Shown in pieces: positions 14,042-29,683 of a DNA stretch of 64,000 bases (positions within the stretch are counted from its first letter, which is position 1; each line of letters opens with the position of its first letter). Position numbers and translations under genes: made by a program. Source of the stretch: Cupriavidus agavae (GTDB lineage Bacteria > Pseudomonadota > Gammaproteobacteria > Burkholderiales > Burkholderiaceae); contig NZ_SGXM01000002.1 in the NCBI RefSeq assembly GCF_004217045.1, forward strand, positions 598,558-662,557, given 5' to 3'. The notes under the pieces were generated by a model. It did no database searches and had not been told where the DNA came from. It saw nothing but the letters and a program-made list of their open reading frames with translations.

Positions 14042-16301
14042 CGCCGCCATGCTCGACCTCGCGGCGCCCACGCTGCCCGCGCCGGTGATCGACGCCTTGC
14101 GCCACGGCCGGCTCGTCGATCCATTCGGCGTGCTCGGCCCGCACCGCGACGAGTACGGCATCGTGGTGCGGGCCGTCATGCCCGGCGCGGCGTCGATGCA
14201 GTTGACCGACGCGCGCGGCGAGACCGTGGCCGACATGGTGCGGCTGCATGACGACGGCGTCTTTGCCGGGCGCCTGCCCGGCTTCGCGCAAGGCCACCCG
14301 GTGGCGCAGGACTACCGGCTGCGCGTGCGCTGGCCCGATGGCAGCGAGCAGACCAGCACCGACCCCTACGCCTACACCCTGCTGCTCGGGGAACTGGACC
14401 TGCACCTGTTCAACGAGGGCCGGCACCTGCAACTGGGCAGTTGCCTGGGCGCGCAATGCATGACGATCGACGGCGAGGCCGGCGTGCGCTTTGCGGTCTG
14501 GGCGCCCAATGCGCAGCGCGTCTCGGTGATCGGCGACTTCAACGGCTGGAACCCGGCGCGGCACCCGATGCGGCTGCGCCACGGGTCGGGCATCTGGGAA
14601 CTGTTCGTGCCCGAAGCGATGGGCGCCCATGGCGGCAGCCGCTACAAGTACGACCTGACCGGCCCGCACGGCCATGCCGTGCCCGACAAGGCCGACCCGC
14701 TGGCGCTGGCCACCGAGATCCCGCCCGCCACGGCATCGGTCGTGGCCTGCACCGGCCGCGACGCGCCGCCGTTTGCCTGGAACGACGCCGACTGGATGAA
14801 GCGGCGTGCCGAGACCGATCCCTACGCGGCGCCGATGTCGGTCTACGAACTCCACGTACTGTCGTGGCAGCGCGCCATCAACGATGCCGAGCGCGGCTGG
14901 GACATCCTGGCTGAACGGCTCGTCCCCTACATCCGCGACCTCGGCTTCACCCATATCGAACTGCTGCCGATCACGGAACATCCGTTCGGCGGCTCGTGGG
15001 GCTACCAGCCGCTGTCGCTGTTTGCGCCAACCTCGCGCCTCGGCTCGCCCGCGCGTTTCGCGGCGTTCATCGACAGTTGCCACCAGGCTGGCATCGGCGT
15101 GATCCTGGATTGGGTACCCGCGCACTTTCCGACCGACCCGCACGGGCTGGCCGAGTTCGACGGTACCGCGCTCTACGAACACCAGGACCCGCGCGAGGGC
15201 TTCCACCAGGACTGGAACACGCTGATCTACAACCTGGGCCGCAACGAGGTGCGCGGCTTCCTGCTGGCCGGTGCGATGCACTGGCTGGAACATTTCCATG
15301 CCGACGCGCTGCGCGTGGATGCCGTGGCCTCGATGCTCTACCGCGACTACAGCCGCGAAGCGGGGCAGTGGGTGCCGAACCGCTTCGGCGGCCGCGAGAA
15401 CCTCGAAGCGGTGGCCTTCCTGCGCGAACTGAACTCGCTGGTGCGCGAGCGTTGCCCCGGCGCGCTGACGATTGCCGAGGAGTCGACCGCGTGGCCGGGC
15501 GTGACGGCCAGCGTGGAATCGGGCGGGCTTGGCTTCCACTTCAAGTGGAACATGGGGTGGATGCACGACACGCTGCGTTACCTGTCGCACGAGCCGATCC
15601 ACCGGCCCTGGCACCACAGCGACATGACGTTCGGCATGGTCTACGCATGGTCCGAGGCGTTCGTGCTGCCGCTCTCCCACGACGAGGTGGTGCATGGCAA
15701 GGGCTCGATGATCGGCAAGGCACCCGGCGACGACTGGCAGCGCTTTGCCAACCTGCGCGCCTACTACGGCTTCATGTGGACCCACCCCGGCAAGAAGCTG
15801 CTGTTCATGGGCGGCGAATTCGCGCAGTGGCGCGAATGGAACCATGACGACGAACTCGACTGGGCACTGATGGACCAGCCCGCGCATCGCGGCATCCATT
15901 CGCTGGTACGCGACCTGAACCGCCTGTACCGCGAGCTGCCGGCCCTGCACGCGATGGACCACCGGCCCGAAGGGTTCCAGTGGATCGTGGGCGATGACCA
16001 CCAGAACAGCGTGTTCGCCTACCTGCGCCGCGCCGCGCCGGACAGCGCCGACGTGGTGCTGGTGGTCGTCAACATGACCCCGGTACCGCGCGAGGGCTAC
16101 CGCCTGGGCGTGCCGTGCGCGGGCACCTGGGAGGAATGCCTGAACACCGACGCCGGCATCTACGGCGGCAGCAACATGGGCAACGGCGGGCGCGTCGAGG
16201 CCGAGGCGTCGCCGTCGCACGGGCAGGCGCATTCGGTGTCGCTGACGCTGCCGCCGCTGGCCACGCTGGTGCTGCGCCCGCTGTCCGGTGCCACGGGATA
16301 G
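14028..16301 (+). CDS. glgB: 1,4-alpha-glucan branching enzyme
   Basis: GlgB cuts alpha-1,4 chains and re-attaches them as alpha-1,6 branches. At 757 residues it is the long two-N-domain type: an N1 domain (about 25-130), CBM48 (about 145-245), the GH13 barrel and an all-beta C-terminal domain. The catalytic triad is D431 ([16 protein letters not shown]), E484 (TIAEEST) and D552 ([12 protein letters not shown]). ATG 14028 has GGGAG at a 6-nt distance; the in-frame ATG at 14022 is too close to that site. The gene starts inside the 3' end of treS, implying translational coupling. A 100-bp gap separates it from glgX. Confidence 0.96.
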
Positions 16302-16401
16302 GAGGCGGCACGGGAGCAGCCGCTAACGGCAGGTATCGGCAGGGTTCGGCAGGACGGCTTCGAGAGAATAACCACAACAAAGCATACGAGGAGGATTGCG
16401 C

Positions 16402-18545
<2,144 letters not shown>

Positions 18546-18549
<4 letters not shown>

Positions 18550-20744
18550 CTACCAATGTGCCACTGCGGGAACTGGGCGAGCGCGCCGGACTGCAACTGT
18601 CATGGCGCGACGCGTGGAACCGCCCGCAGACGCTTTCCGACGCCGCGCTGCATGCCGTGCTCACCGCGCTCGAACTGCCCTGCGGCACGCCCGGCGAGTG
18701 CGAATCGTCGCGCGCCCGGCTGGCCGCCGACGACGCCGCCCATCCGCTGCCGCCGCTGATCACCGCCGACGCGGACCAGCCCGTCAGCGTGCCATGGGCC
18801 CATACGATGCCGCAGCGCCCCTATCGGCTGACGCTGGAGGACGGCGGCGTGGTCGAGGGCATTGCCCACCGCAAGGCGGACGGCATGATGGAGATCGCGC
18901 CCGTAGCGCAATGGGGCTATCACCAGCTTCGCCTCGGCGACGTGGAAGCCACGCTGGCGGTGGCGCCGCCGCGCTGTTTCAGCGTGGCCGATGCGCTGGC
19001 CGCGTCCCCCCGCCGCGTGCCCGCCAGCCGGCCTTGGGGACTGTCGGTACAACTCTACGGGCTGCGCCATGATGGCGCGGCGCTGGCAGGGCTGGGCGAC
19101 CTCACCACGCTTGCCGAGTGCGCCGCAGCCGCTGCACAGGCCGGCGCCGACGCCGTGGCCATCAACCCGCTGCATGCGGGCTTCTCGGCGCTGCCGGAAC
19201 GCTACAGCCCCTACGCGCCGTCGAGCCGGATCATGTTCAATCCGCTCTATGCCGATCCCGCGCATGCTTTCGGCGCCGATGCCGTGGCACAGGCCATTGC
19301 GGCGCTGAATCTGGGCGATGCCATCGTCACGGCCGGGCAGCGCAGCGAGATCGACTGGCCGGCCACCGCGTCGGTGCGCCAGCAGGTCCTGCGCTGGCTT
19401 TGGGACCAGCGCGACACGCTGCTGCCCGTGGCGCGCCAGCAGGAGTTCGCAGCGTTTCGCGCGCGCGGCGGCAAGGCGCTGCTGGCGCACGCCTGCTTCG
19501 AGGCGATCCAGGCAGAACGGATTGCCGGCGCCACCACGGCCGGGGAACGGGCGAAGGCGGCGGACTGGCGCCAATGGCCCGAGACGCTGAAGAGTCCCGA
19601 CGCGGCCGCCGCAGCCGCCTACGCCTCCACCCACGCCGACGAAATCGGCTACCACGCCTTCCTGCAATGGCTCGCAGCCGCGGGGCTCGACGCTGCGCAG
19701 AGTCGGGCACGGCAGGCCGGCATGGCGATCGGCGTGATCGCCGACCTGGCCGTGGGCACCGATCCCGGCGGCAGCCATGCCTGGACCCGGCAGGCCGAAA
19801 TCCTGAATGGCTTTCACGCCGGGGCGCCGCCCGACCTCTACAACCCGCTCGGGCAGGATTGGGGCGTGGCCGTGTTCTCGCCGCGCGGGCTGCGCCGCAA
19901 CGGCTATGCGGCGTTTATCGAGATGCTGCGCGCCAACCTCGCGCACGCGGGCGGCCTGCGCATCGACCATGTGCTCGGGCTGGCGCGCATGTGGCTGGTG
20001 CCGGCCGGCGCGCCCGCCAGCGAAGGAGCGTATCTGGCCTATCCGCTCGAAGACATGCTGCGGCTCGTGGCGATCGAGTCGTGGCGCCACCGCGCCATCG
20101 TGATCGGCGAGAACCTCGGCACCGTGCCCGAAACCCTCAATACCGCGCTGGCCACGCGCGGCGTGCTCGGCATCGACGTGCTCTGGTTCGAGCGCGAGGC
20201 GGCCGAGGATGCCGAGCCCGAAGCCGAAGCCGAAGCGGACGCGGGCACCATGCCGTCCGGGCCCGCGATTGCGCCGTTCCTGCCGCCGGACCAGTGGCCC
20301 GCGCAGGCCATCGCCACCACCACCACGCACGACCTGCCCACCATCGTCGGCTGGTGGTCGGGCAACGAGATCCGCTGGCGCGCGCGGCTCGGCCAGCTTG
20401 GCGAGCACGAGACCGAGGCCGGGCTGCTGGCCTTGCGCGACCGGGAACGGGCAGCGCTATGGCAGGCGATGTGCGAGGGCGGCGCCGCGCAGGGTGAAGC
20501 ACCGGGACCCGAAGCCGCGCCGATAGAAGCCATTCTCGGCTGGCTCGGCCGTGCCGCCACGCCGTTGCGGCTGGTACCGGTGGAAGACCTGCTGGCATTG
20601 CGCGAGCAGCCCAACCTGCCGGGCACGATCGCCGAGCATCCGAACTGGCAGCGCCGGCTGGCACCCGACGTGCGCCAGATCTTTTCGGACGCCGGCGTGC
20701 AGCAGCGTATCGCGGCGGTACGGGGGAACGATGGCGGGCACTGA
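18546..20744 (+). CDS. malQ: 4-alpha-glucanotransferase (amylomaltase)
   Basis: MalQ disproportionates malto-oligosaccharides, releasing glucose and building longer chains. The 732-residue protein is GH77 with D474 (GLRIDHVLGLARMW), E522 (VIGENLGTVP) and D596 (TTTTHDLPT). The first 130 residues form the N-terminal extension seen in E. coli-type MalQ. An insertion rich in Ala/Glu (about 557-568, EAEDAEPEAEAEADAG-like) is low-complexity and probably a surface loop. The ATG overlaps the glgX stop and GAGGA sits about 9 nt upstream. It ends the operon 22 bp from a convergent histidine kinase gene; no terminator is evident in the gap. Confidence 0.94.
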
Positions 20745-20766
20745 CCGCGTAACACTACCAACGCTG

Positions 20767-22707
20767 TCAGTCGAGCGTCTGCAGCGCGCGGCACAGCGCA
20801 TCGACGGTCAGCGGCTTGACCAGGTGCCCGTCGAAGCCAGCCGTCTCGGTGCGGCGGCGGTCCTCGGACGTGCCACGCCCGGTCAGCGCGAACACGCGCA
20901 GGCCGGCACGCGCGGCGCGCAGCCGGGGCAGCACTTCGAAGCCGCTCATGTCGGGCATTTCGAGATCGAGCAGCACCACGTCCGGCGCGAACGATTCGAC
21001 CAGCGCCAGCGCCTGCATGCCCGTGTAGGCCGGCGTTGCCTGATGCCCCAGCACGGCCAGCAGTTCGGCCATGCTGTCGGCCGAATCGACACTGTCGTCG
21101 ACGATCAGGATGCGGCGGCCAGCGCCAATGCCGGCGCTGGCGCGCGGCACGCTGGCACCGTCCATTTCCACCCGGGGCAGCAGCACGGTGAACGTGCTGC
21201 CCTGCCCCTCGCCCGCGCTGCTGGCCTGTACCGCGCCGCCATGGGCCTCGACGATGGCACGCGCCAGCGCCAGCCCGATGCCGAGGCCGCTGCGCGCCGT
21301 GTCGTCGCCTTCCTGCTCGAACAGGCTGAAGATGCGGTCCAGCGCGGCCGGGGCGATACCGCGTCCGTTATCGGTGACGCGCGTGACCACGTTGCCCTCC
21401 TCGGCTGCCACGGTCACGGTGATCGAACCGCCGCGCGCCGTGTACTTGGTAGCGTTGCTGAGCAGGTTCGAGAGCACCTGTTCCAGCCGCGCCGCATCGC
21501 CGTTGACGAACACCGGATTGGGCGGCAGCCTGACGTCGAGCCGCTGCGCGGCGCTCTCGAACGCGGGCCGCACGGCCTCCACGGCAGCGGCCACCGCTTC
21601 GTTGTAGAGAATCGGAACCGGTTGCACCTTGAGCTTGCCGCTGGTGACGCGGCCCACGTCCATCAGGTCGGTAACGAGCCGCGTGAGCAGTTGCAGTTGG
21701 CGGCCGATGATTTCGCTGCAATGGCGGATGCGCGGGTCGGTCACCGGCGTCAGGCGAATCACGTCGACCGCGTTGCGGATCGGCGCCAGCGGGTTGCGCA
21801 GTTCGTGCGCCAGGATGGCCAGGAAGGACTGCACGCGATGTCCGGCGTGTTCGAGTTCGGCCAGCCGTGCCGCATCCGATACGTCGCGCGCCGTCCACAG
21901 GATGCCGCTGACGCTGCCATGGCTGTCGCGCAGCAACAGTTGCCGGACCCGGCAGCGCAGCATGGTGCCGTCATGGCGTTGCAACCGCTCCTCGCCGGCC
22001 CAATGCCCGGTGCTGCGTACCGCTTCCAGCGCAGCGCGCTCGGCTGGCACACCGTCTTCGGCAGGCGCCCCGCGCGGATAGAGGATGCCCACCGGGCTGC
22101 CGATCGCCTCGGCGGCGGCATAGCCGAACAGTGCCTGGGCACCGGCGCTCCAGCTGCGGATGTCGCCCTCCATCCCCAATTCGCAGACGGCGTAGTCATC
22201 GAGCGTATCGAGCAGCTGACTCACCCGCTGGCCGGCATTGGAAGCCTGTTCCCCGGCGGCGGCCTCGACGGTGATGTCGCGGCAGATCACCAGAAAGCCT
22301 GCGGGCCCGCCATCGACCTCGGGCTGGGCCACGAGCGTGGCCTCGGCGAAAAAGGCGGTGCCGTCGCGGCGCACCTGCCAGCCCCTGAGCCGCGCCCGGG
22401 CCCCGGCCCGCGCGTCGGCCAGCCACCGTTCGGAGGCGCCGGCCGCCACCGATCCGGCGGCGTAGAAGCGCGACAGATGCCAGCCGGACACCTCGTCTTC
22501 GTCATACAGGTAGACGTTGCGCGCGGCCTCGCTCCAGCGGCGCACGGTGCCCTGCGCCGTGACCTCGAACAAGGCCGTTCCTTCCAGCGCGCCAAGCCAG
22601 TCGTGCAGGCGCGCGGCTTCGGCGGCATCGCCGGCCGCGGCCGGCACGCGCGGCGCGCGGCGTGCCATGCCCGCCGGCATCGGGGCAGCCGTGTCCTGCT
22701 TGGGCAT
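20767..22707 (-). CDS. Hybrid sensor histidine kinase (PAS-PAS-HisKA-HATPase-REC)
   Basis: This is a 646-residue cytoplasmic hybrid kinase without membrane segments. Two PAS-like domains (about 33-150 and 165-285) carry RRDGTAFFAEATLVAQ and FGYAAAEAIG. HisKA has H301 (ILAHELRNPLAPI). HATPase_c has an intact N-box (LSNLLSNATKYT), G1 (VTDNGRGI) and G2 (GLGIGLALAR). A C-terminal receiver has D581 (VVLLDLEMPDMSG). It sits between malQ and glgP on the opposite strand. It is the only complete kinase close to the sigma54 regulators and could phosphorylate the NtrC-type one, but its own receiver suggests a phosphorelay. No HPt protein is seen. Confidence 0.92.
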   Translation of the reverse strand: MPKQDTAAPMPAGMARRAPRVPAAAGDAAEAARLHDWLGALEGTALFEVTAQGTVRRWSEAARNVYLYDEDEVSGWHLSRFYAAGSVAAGASERWLADARAGARARLRGWQVRRDGTAFFAEATLVAQPEVDGGPAGFLVICRDITVEAAAGEQASNAGQRVSQLLDTLDDYAVCELGMEGDIRSWSAGAQALFGYAAAEAIGSPVGILYPRGAPAEDGVPAERAALEAVRSTGHWAGEERLQRHDGTMLRCRVRQLLLRDSHGSVSGILWTARDVSDAARLAELEHAGHRVQSFLAILAHELRNPLAPIRNAVDVIRLTPVTDPRIRHCSEIIGRQLQLLTRLVTDLMDVGRVTSGKLKVQPVPILYNEAVAAAVEAVRPAFESAAQRLDVRLPPNPVFVNGDAARLEQVLSNLLSNATKYTARGGSITVTVAAEEGNVVTRVTDNGRGIAPAALDRIFSLFEQEGDDTARSGLGIGLALARAIVEAHGGAVQASSAGEGQGSTFTVLLPRVEMDGASVPRASAGIGAGRRILIVDDSVDSADSMAELLAVLGHQATPAYTGMQALALVESFAPDVVLLDLEMPDMSGFEVLPRLRAARAGLRVFALTGRGTSEDRRRTETAGFDGHLVKPLTVDALCRALQTLD

Positions 22708-22863
22708 AGGGGGTCCCTCTCTTATGGCGTGAGCGCTGCTTTTCTTGGAAGCACGGGTAATGACGGGGCGCCGCGTGCATGGACGGGTCGCCCTTCCATC
22801 ATAGACGGTGCACCGCTACTCACTCGCCAGGCAAGACACGCAATTTTTACAGCCCCCGCCCGC

Positions 22864-23025
22864 TCAGCCGCAGGCCCGCTCGCGGGCACGCGCGGAAGGC
22901 GGCGGCGGATGCTTGTCGGGCAGGTTGCGCGCTGGCTGATCGCCCTTTTCCTTGTTGTGGTCGGGGCTCTGGTCTGGCCGGCGGTCCGGCCGGCGCACCG
23001 GTTCGTGCGGAATATGGGTCGCCAT
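22864..23025 (-). CDS. Small hydrophilic hypothetical protein (53 aa)
   Basis: A short frame begins MATHIPHEPVRRPDRRPD and is rich in Arg, Pro, Asp and Lys, with no hydrophobic core. GAGG lies about 7 nt before this ATG. It occupies part of the 464-bp gap between the hybrid kinase and glgP. Its composition is compatible with a small disordered cytoplasmic protein or with chance. I found no other gene in this gap, and a comparison with related genomes would decide. Confidence 0.35.
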   Translation of the reverse strand: MATHIPHEPVRRPDRRPDQSPDHNKEKGDQPARNLPDKHPPPPSARARERACG

Positions 23026-23171
23026 GGCGCGCCTCGCAACAGTTCGCGTGGAAGGAAGGATACCCCTCGTTGCAGTTTTCATACCAGGCCGGCTGCCGCT
23101 GCATCTTTCGCTGGCCTGAATCCGTTTCCCGTAGTACCACTTCTCCTACTACCTGCCTCAGGAGTCCAGCA

Positions 23172-25808
<2,637 letters not shown>

Positions 25809-25819
25809 AGCGCTCGTCA

Positions 25820-25858
25820 GGCTGGCGGATTTGCACCGGCGTTGCAAATCCGCCAGCC
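25820..25858 (+). terminator. Perfect 16-bp hairpin after glgP
   Basis: GGCTGGCGGATTTGCA is followed, after a 7-nt loop, by its exact reverse complement. It starts 12 nt past the glgP stop. There is no T-run, so it is either a terminator of unusual type, an mRNA 3'-end stabiliser, or a DNA-level operator. Confidence 0.55.
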
Positions 25859-25981
25859 GTCCTCCCCGCCGCAGCAGTTTCTACAACGGCAGCGGCAGCT
25901 TATACATCGGGATTGCCACTTCGCCCGGCCCCGGCACCCGCCACCCACGAGGCGGCGCGGCCATCACGCACCGCAGCATGC

Positions 25982-25997
25982 TGGCACAAAGTTCGCA
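25982..25997 (+). promoter_or_regulatory. Sigma54-type promoter for glgA-treZ-treY
   Basis: TGGCACAAAGTTCGCA matches TGGCACG-N4-TTGCA at 10 of 12 fixed positions, with a perfect TGGCAC -24 box and GG-N10-GC spacing. The start would be near 26008, about 73 nt before glgA. The TCGCA -12 element is the same as in the glgE promoter. Confidence 0.62.
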
Positions 25998-26080
25998 TTG
26001 GTGTTCGCTCGCGTCCCTTTCCGGGCGCTGCAAGCGGCAGTCACCAAAGTAAAAAACAGCATACGAGCGGGAGTCTCACC

Positions 26081-27679
26081 TTGAACGCGAACATTTTGTT
26101 TGTGGCGGCGGAAGCCCAGCCTTTGGCCAAGACCGGCGGGTTGGCGGATGTAGTGGGCGGACTGGCCATGGCGCTGCAGCAGCGCGGCGCCAGCGTCACG
26201 ATCCTGATGCCGGGTTATCCGCGCGCGATGGCCGCCGCGCGTGACGTGCGCAGCCTGGGCGCGATCCGGCTGCCGATGGCGCTGCCCCCCGGCCATAGCC
26301 CGGCGCGCCTGATGCACGGCCTGATGCCCGATTCGGGCGTGCATGTGGCGTTCCTCGACTGCCCCTCGCTGTTCGACCGGCCCGGCTCGCTCTATGTCGA
26401 TGCGACCGGCCGCGATTTCTGCGACAACGCCCAGCGCTTTGCCGCGCTGGCCCACGCCGCTACCGCGATTGCCGCTGGCGAGACGCCGCTGCCCGTACCG
26501 GCCATGGTCCATGCCCACGACTGGCATGCCGGGCTGACGCCGCTGCTGATGCACGCACGCGGCCTGGATATCCCCTCGGTCTGCACCATCCACAACCTGG
26601 CGTTCCAGGGCGTGTTCCCGATGGACGCGGCCCCCGCGCTCGGCATCCCGGCCAGCTACCTGACCCCGGACGGCATCGAGTTCTGGGGCAAGCTGAACTT
26701 CCTGAAGGCCGGCATCCGCTATGCGGAGCGCGTCACGACCGTCAGCCACACCTATGCCCGCGAGATTCTTACGCCGCATTTCGGGCACGGCCTCGATGGC
26801 CTCCTGAACCACCGCGCCGACGTGCTGGGTGCCATTCCGAACGGCGTCGACACCTCGGCATGGTCGCCGAAGACCGACCGGCTGCTGCCCCAGCGCTATG
26901 ACACGCGCTCGTTCACCGGCAAGCGCGCCTGCAAGGCCGCGCTGCAGGCGCGCTACGGGCTGCCGCAGAATCCGGATAGCCCCGTCATCGCGCTTGGCAG
27001 CCGCCTGACCCACCAGAAGATGGCAGATGTGGCGCTCGATGCCATCGAACTGGCGGTGCGTACGCACGAGGACGTGCAGTTTGCCGTGCTCGGCTGCGGG
27101 GATCCCGCGCTGGAGGCAGCCTTCGTCGCCCTGGCGCAAAAGCATCCGCAACGCGTGGGCGTGTCGATCGGCTACCGCGAGGAAGACGCCCATCTGCTGC
27201 ACGCTGGCGCCGACATGCTGCTGCACGGCAGCCGCTTCGAGCCGTTCGGCCTGACCCCGGTCTATGCCATGCGCTACGGCACGGTGCCGATCGTCTCGCG
27301 CGTGGGCGGCCTGGCCGATACCGTGCGCGACGTCGGCGACGAGGCCACGCCGGCCCTGCGTGCCAACGGCATCGTCTTCGATGGCGAAAGCGTGGAAGCG
27401 ATGCGCAGCGCCATCGCCCGTGCACTAGGATGGTATGGCCGGCCGCGCCACTGGCGCAGCCTGCAGCGCACCGGCATGCAGACCGACTTTGGCTGGGAAG
27501 GTCCGGCCCGCCAGTACCTCGCCATGTACGGCGCGCTGAACCCGGCGCTCGCCGACATGCCGGTCGTCGAACCCGTGGTGGCGCAGGAAGTCCCCGCGCG
27601 CAAGGGTCGCCCCGTGCCGATGCCGGAGGCAGCGGTGCTGTCGCCGGCGCAGGCCGGCACGGCGCCCTCGCCGGCCTGA
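26081..27679 (+). CDS. glgA: Glycogen synthase
   Basis: GlgA (GT5) extends alpha-1,4-glucan from a nucleotide sugar, normally ADP-glucose in bacteria. The 532-residue protein begins with the N-terminal Rossmann domain and the substrate-binding K17 of AKTGGLADVVGGL. It has VHAHDWHAGLTPLL, the SVCTIHNLAFQG segment, IPNGVD and the C-terminal GSRFEPFGLTPVYAMRYG nucleotide site. The TTG start has GGGAG 7 nt upstream and begins exactly at the conserved NILFVAAEAQP strand. The last ~45 residues are a Pro/Ala-rich extension. No ADP-glucose pyrophosphorylase gene is in the window, so the donor must come from elsewhere. First gene of a likely operon with treZ and treY. Confidence 0.95.
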   Translation: MNANILFVAAEAQPLAKTGGLADVVGGLAMALQQRGASVTILMPGYPRAMAAARDVRSLGAIRLPMALPPGHSPARLMHGLMPDSGVHVAFLDCPSLFDRPGSLYVDATGRDFCDNAQRFAALAHAATAIAAGETPLPVPAMVHAHDWHAGLTPLLMHARGLDIPSVCTIHNLAFQGVFPMDAAPALGIPASYLTPDGIEFWGKLNFLKAGIRYAERVTTVSHTYAREILTPHFGHGLDGLLNHRADVLGAIPNGVDTSAWSPKTDRLLPQRYDTRSFTGKRACKAALQARYGLPQNPDSPVIALGSRLTHQKMADVALDAIELAVRTHEDVQFAVLGCGDPALEAAFVALAQKHPQRVGVSIGYREEDAHLLHAGADMLLHGSRFEPFGLTPVYAMRYGTVPIVSRVGGLADTVRDVGDEATPALRANGIVFDGESVEAMRSAIARALGWYGRPRHWRSLQRTGMQTDFGWEGPARQYLAMYGALNPALADMPVVEPVVAQEVPARKGRPVPMPEAAVLSPAQAGTAPSPA

Positions 27680-27723
27680 CCTGGCTCATCGTTCAAGCAA
27701 GGTTCCTGTAGAGGTAGCGCATC

Positions 27724-29676
27724 ATGATGACCGCTGCGCCGATGCCCGCGCGTCCGGCTACGCCGCCGGGACCCAACTGGCAGACCCTGGGCGCCGACAC
27801 GCGCCTGATTCCGTGTGGCGACGAGGGGGACGAGGCGTACCGCTTCGGGCCGGTACGCCTGGCCGATGGCCGGGTGCGCTTCCGGCTCTGGGCGCCCGAT
27901 GCCGCCGACCAGGGCCAGGCGGTACGGCTCGAGGTCGCCGGCATGCCGCCGGCCCCGATGGTGCCGCGCGAGGACGGCTGGTACGAGGCCGTGGTGCCGT
28001 GCTGCCACGGTGCGCGCTACTGGTTCCGGCTCGACGACGGCACGATCGTCCCTGACCCTGCCTCACGGTTGCAGGCCGAGGATGTGCACGGCGCCAGCGT
28101 GCTGTGCCTGCCCTCCGGCCCGTCCGAAGCGTTTGCCTGGCGCCACAACGAGTGGCGCGGCCGCCCGTGGCACGAGGCCGTGATCTACGAACTGCACGTG
28201 GGCCTGCATGGTGGCTACGCCGGCGTCACGGCGCAACTGCCCCGGCTGGCATCGCTCGGCTTCACGGCCATCGAACTGATGCCGCTGGCCGAGTTTCCCG
28301 GCGCCCGCAACTGGGGCTATGACGGCGTGCTGCCGTTTGCGCCGGAGAACAGCTACGGCACCCCCGACGAGTTGCGCACGCTCGTGGACACCGCGCACGG
28401 ACTGGGCCTGATGGTATTCCTCGATGTGGTCTACAACCACTTCGGCCCCGAAGGCAACTACCTGCCGCGCTACGCGAGCGCCTTTTTCCGGCAAGACCGG
28501 CAGACGCCGTGGGGCCCCGCCATCGACTTCCGCCGCCCCGAAGTGCGCCGCTTCTTTGCCGAGAACGCGCGCTACTGGCTCGAATCGTTCCGCTTCGACG
28601 GGCTGCGGCTCGATGCGGTACATGCCATCGAGGACGAGGGCTGGCTGCCCCAACTGGCGCAGGAACTGCGCGGTTGCCTGCCACGGCGCCACCTTCACCT
28701 CGTGCTCGAAAACGACCACAACGACGTGGCGCTGCTGCGCAGCGGCTACGAGGCGCAGTGGAACGACGACGCGCACCACGCACTCCATGTGCTCCTGACC
28801 GGCGAGGCCGACGGCTACTATCGCGAGTACCAGTCCGGCCTGCCGGGCGCCAGGGCGTCCGCCCCCGAGGGTACGCCGGCGCTGCACCACCTGGCACGGA
28901 TCCTCGCCGAGGGCTTTGCCTGGCAGGGCGAGGTCTCGCCGCACCGCAGCGGAGACTCCGACGGCCCGCTGCAGGGCCGCGAGGTGCGGCGCGGCCAGCC
29001 CAGCGCCGAGCTGCCGCCCACCTCGTTCGTGATGTTCCTGCAGAACCATGACCAGACCGGCAACCGCGCGTTCGGCGAGCGGCTGGCGGCGCTGGCCGAG
29101 CCCGAAGCGCTACGCGCGGCCGTGGCGCTGCAGTTGCTGTGCCCGCAGGTGCCGCTGGTCTTCATGGGCGAGGAACACGGCGCGCGCACGCCGTTCCTGT
29201 ACTTCACCGACCATCCGCCGGAACTGGCGCAGGCCGTGCGCGACGGCCGGCGCCGCGAGTTCGGGGCCTCCGAAGCGTTTCGCAACGAGGCCGATGCCGC
29301 ACGCATCCCGGACCCCAACGCGCCCGAAACCTTCGACCAGTCGCGGCCAGCCTGCGACGACACCGACGGTTACTGCCGCGCCTGGAATCACTACTACGGC
29401 GAACTGCTCTCGCTGCGCCGCCACGAGATCATGCCGCGCCTGCCGGGCAGCCGCTCGCTGGGCGTGACGCTGCTGGCAGACAAGGCGCTCGTGGCGCGCT
29501 GGCGGCTTGGCGACGGCAGCCGCCTGTCGATCTGGCTGAACCTCGGCGATGAACCGGTGCTGGCGGACTGCAGCGGCGGGCGCATGCTCCACGCCAGCCA
29601 GTCCGGCGCGGTGGCGCAACTGCGCGCCGGCACCCTGGCCGAACACTGCTGCGTGACCTGCCTGCACTCCGACTGA
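27724..29676 (+). CDS. treZ: Malto-oligosyltrehalose trehalohydrolase
   Basis: TreZ hydrolyses the bond between the glucan chain and the terminal trehalose made by TreY. The 650-residue protein has an N-terminal CBM48-like domain (VRFRLWAPDA), then a GH13 barrel with D297 (LRLDAVHAIED), E329 (LVLENDHND) and D443 (QNHDQTGNR). GARNWGYDGVLPFAPENSYG and YNHFGPEGNYL are family hallmarks. GAGGT lies 8 nt before the ATG; a second ATG follows directly. It is 44 bp after glgA and 7 bp before treY, so the three are probably co-transcribed. Confidence 0.95.
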   Translation: MMTAAPMPARPATPPGPNWQTLGADTRLIPCGDEGDEAYRFGPVRLADGRVRFRLWAPDAADQGQAVRLEVAGMPPAPMVPREDGWYEAVVPCCHGARYWFRLDDGTIVPDPASRLQAEDVHGASVLCLPSGPSEAFAWRHNEWRGRPWHEAVIYELHVGLHGGYAGVTAQLPRLASLGFTAIELMPLAEFPGARNWGYDGVLPFAPENSYGTPDELRTLVDTAHGLGLMVFLDVVYNHFGPEGNYLPRYASAFFRQDRQTPWGPAIDFRRPEVRRFFAENARYWLESFRFDGLRLDAVHAIEDEGWLPQLAQELRGCLPRRHLHLVLENDHNDVALLRSGYEAQWNDDAHHALHVLLTGEADGYYREYQSGLPGARASAPEGTPALHHLARILAEGFAWQGEVSPHRSGDSDGPLQGREVRRGQPSAELPPTSFVMFLQNHDQTGNRAFGERLAALAEPEALRAAVALQLLCPQVPLVFMGEEHGARTPFLYFTDHPPELAQAVRDGRRREFGASEAFRNEADAARIPDPNAPETFDQSRPACDDTDGYCRAWNHYYGELLSLRRHEIMPRLPGSRSLGVTLLADKALVARWRLGDGSRLSIWLNLGDEPVLADCSGGRMLHASQSGAVAQLRAGTLAEHCCVTCLHSD

Positions 29677-29683
29677 CGACCCG

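Noticed and set aside
22765..22778. A GG-N10-GC arrangement upstream of glgP
   Set aside because: The flanks do not resemble TGGCAC or TTGCA, and it lies nearly 400 bp from the start codon. No convincing sigma54 promoter was found for glgP.
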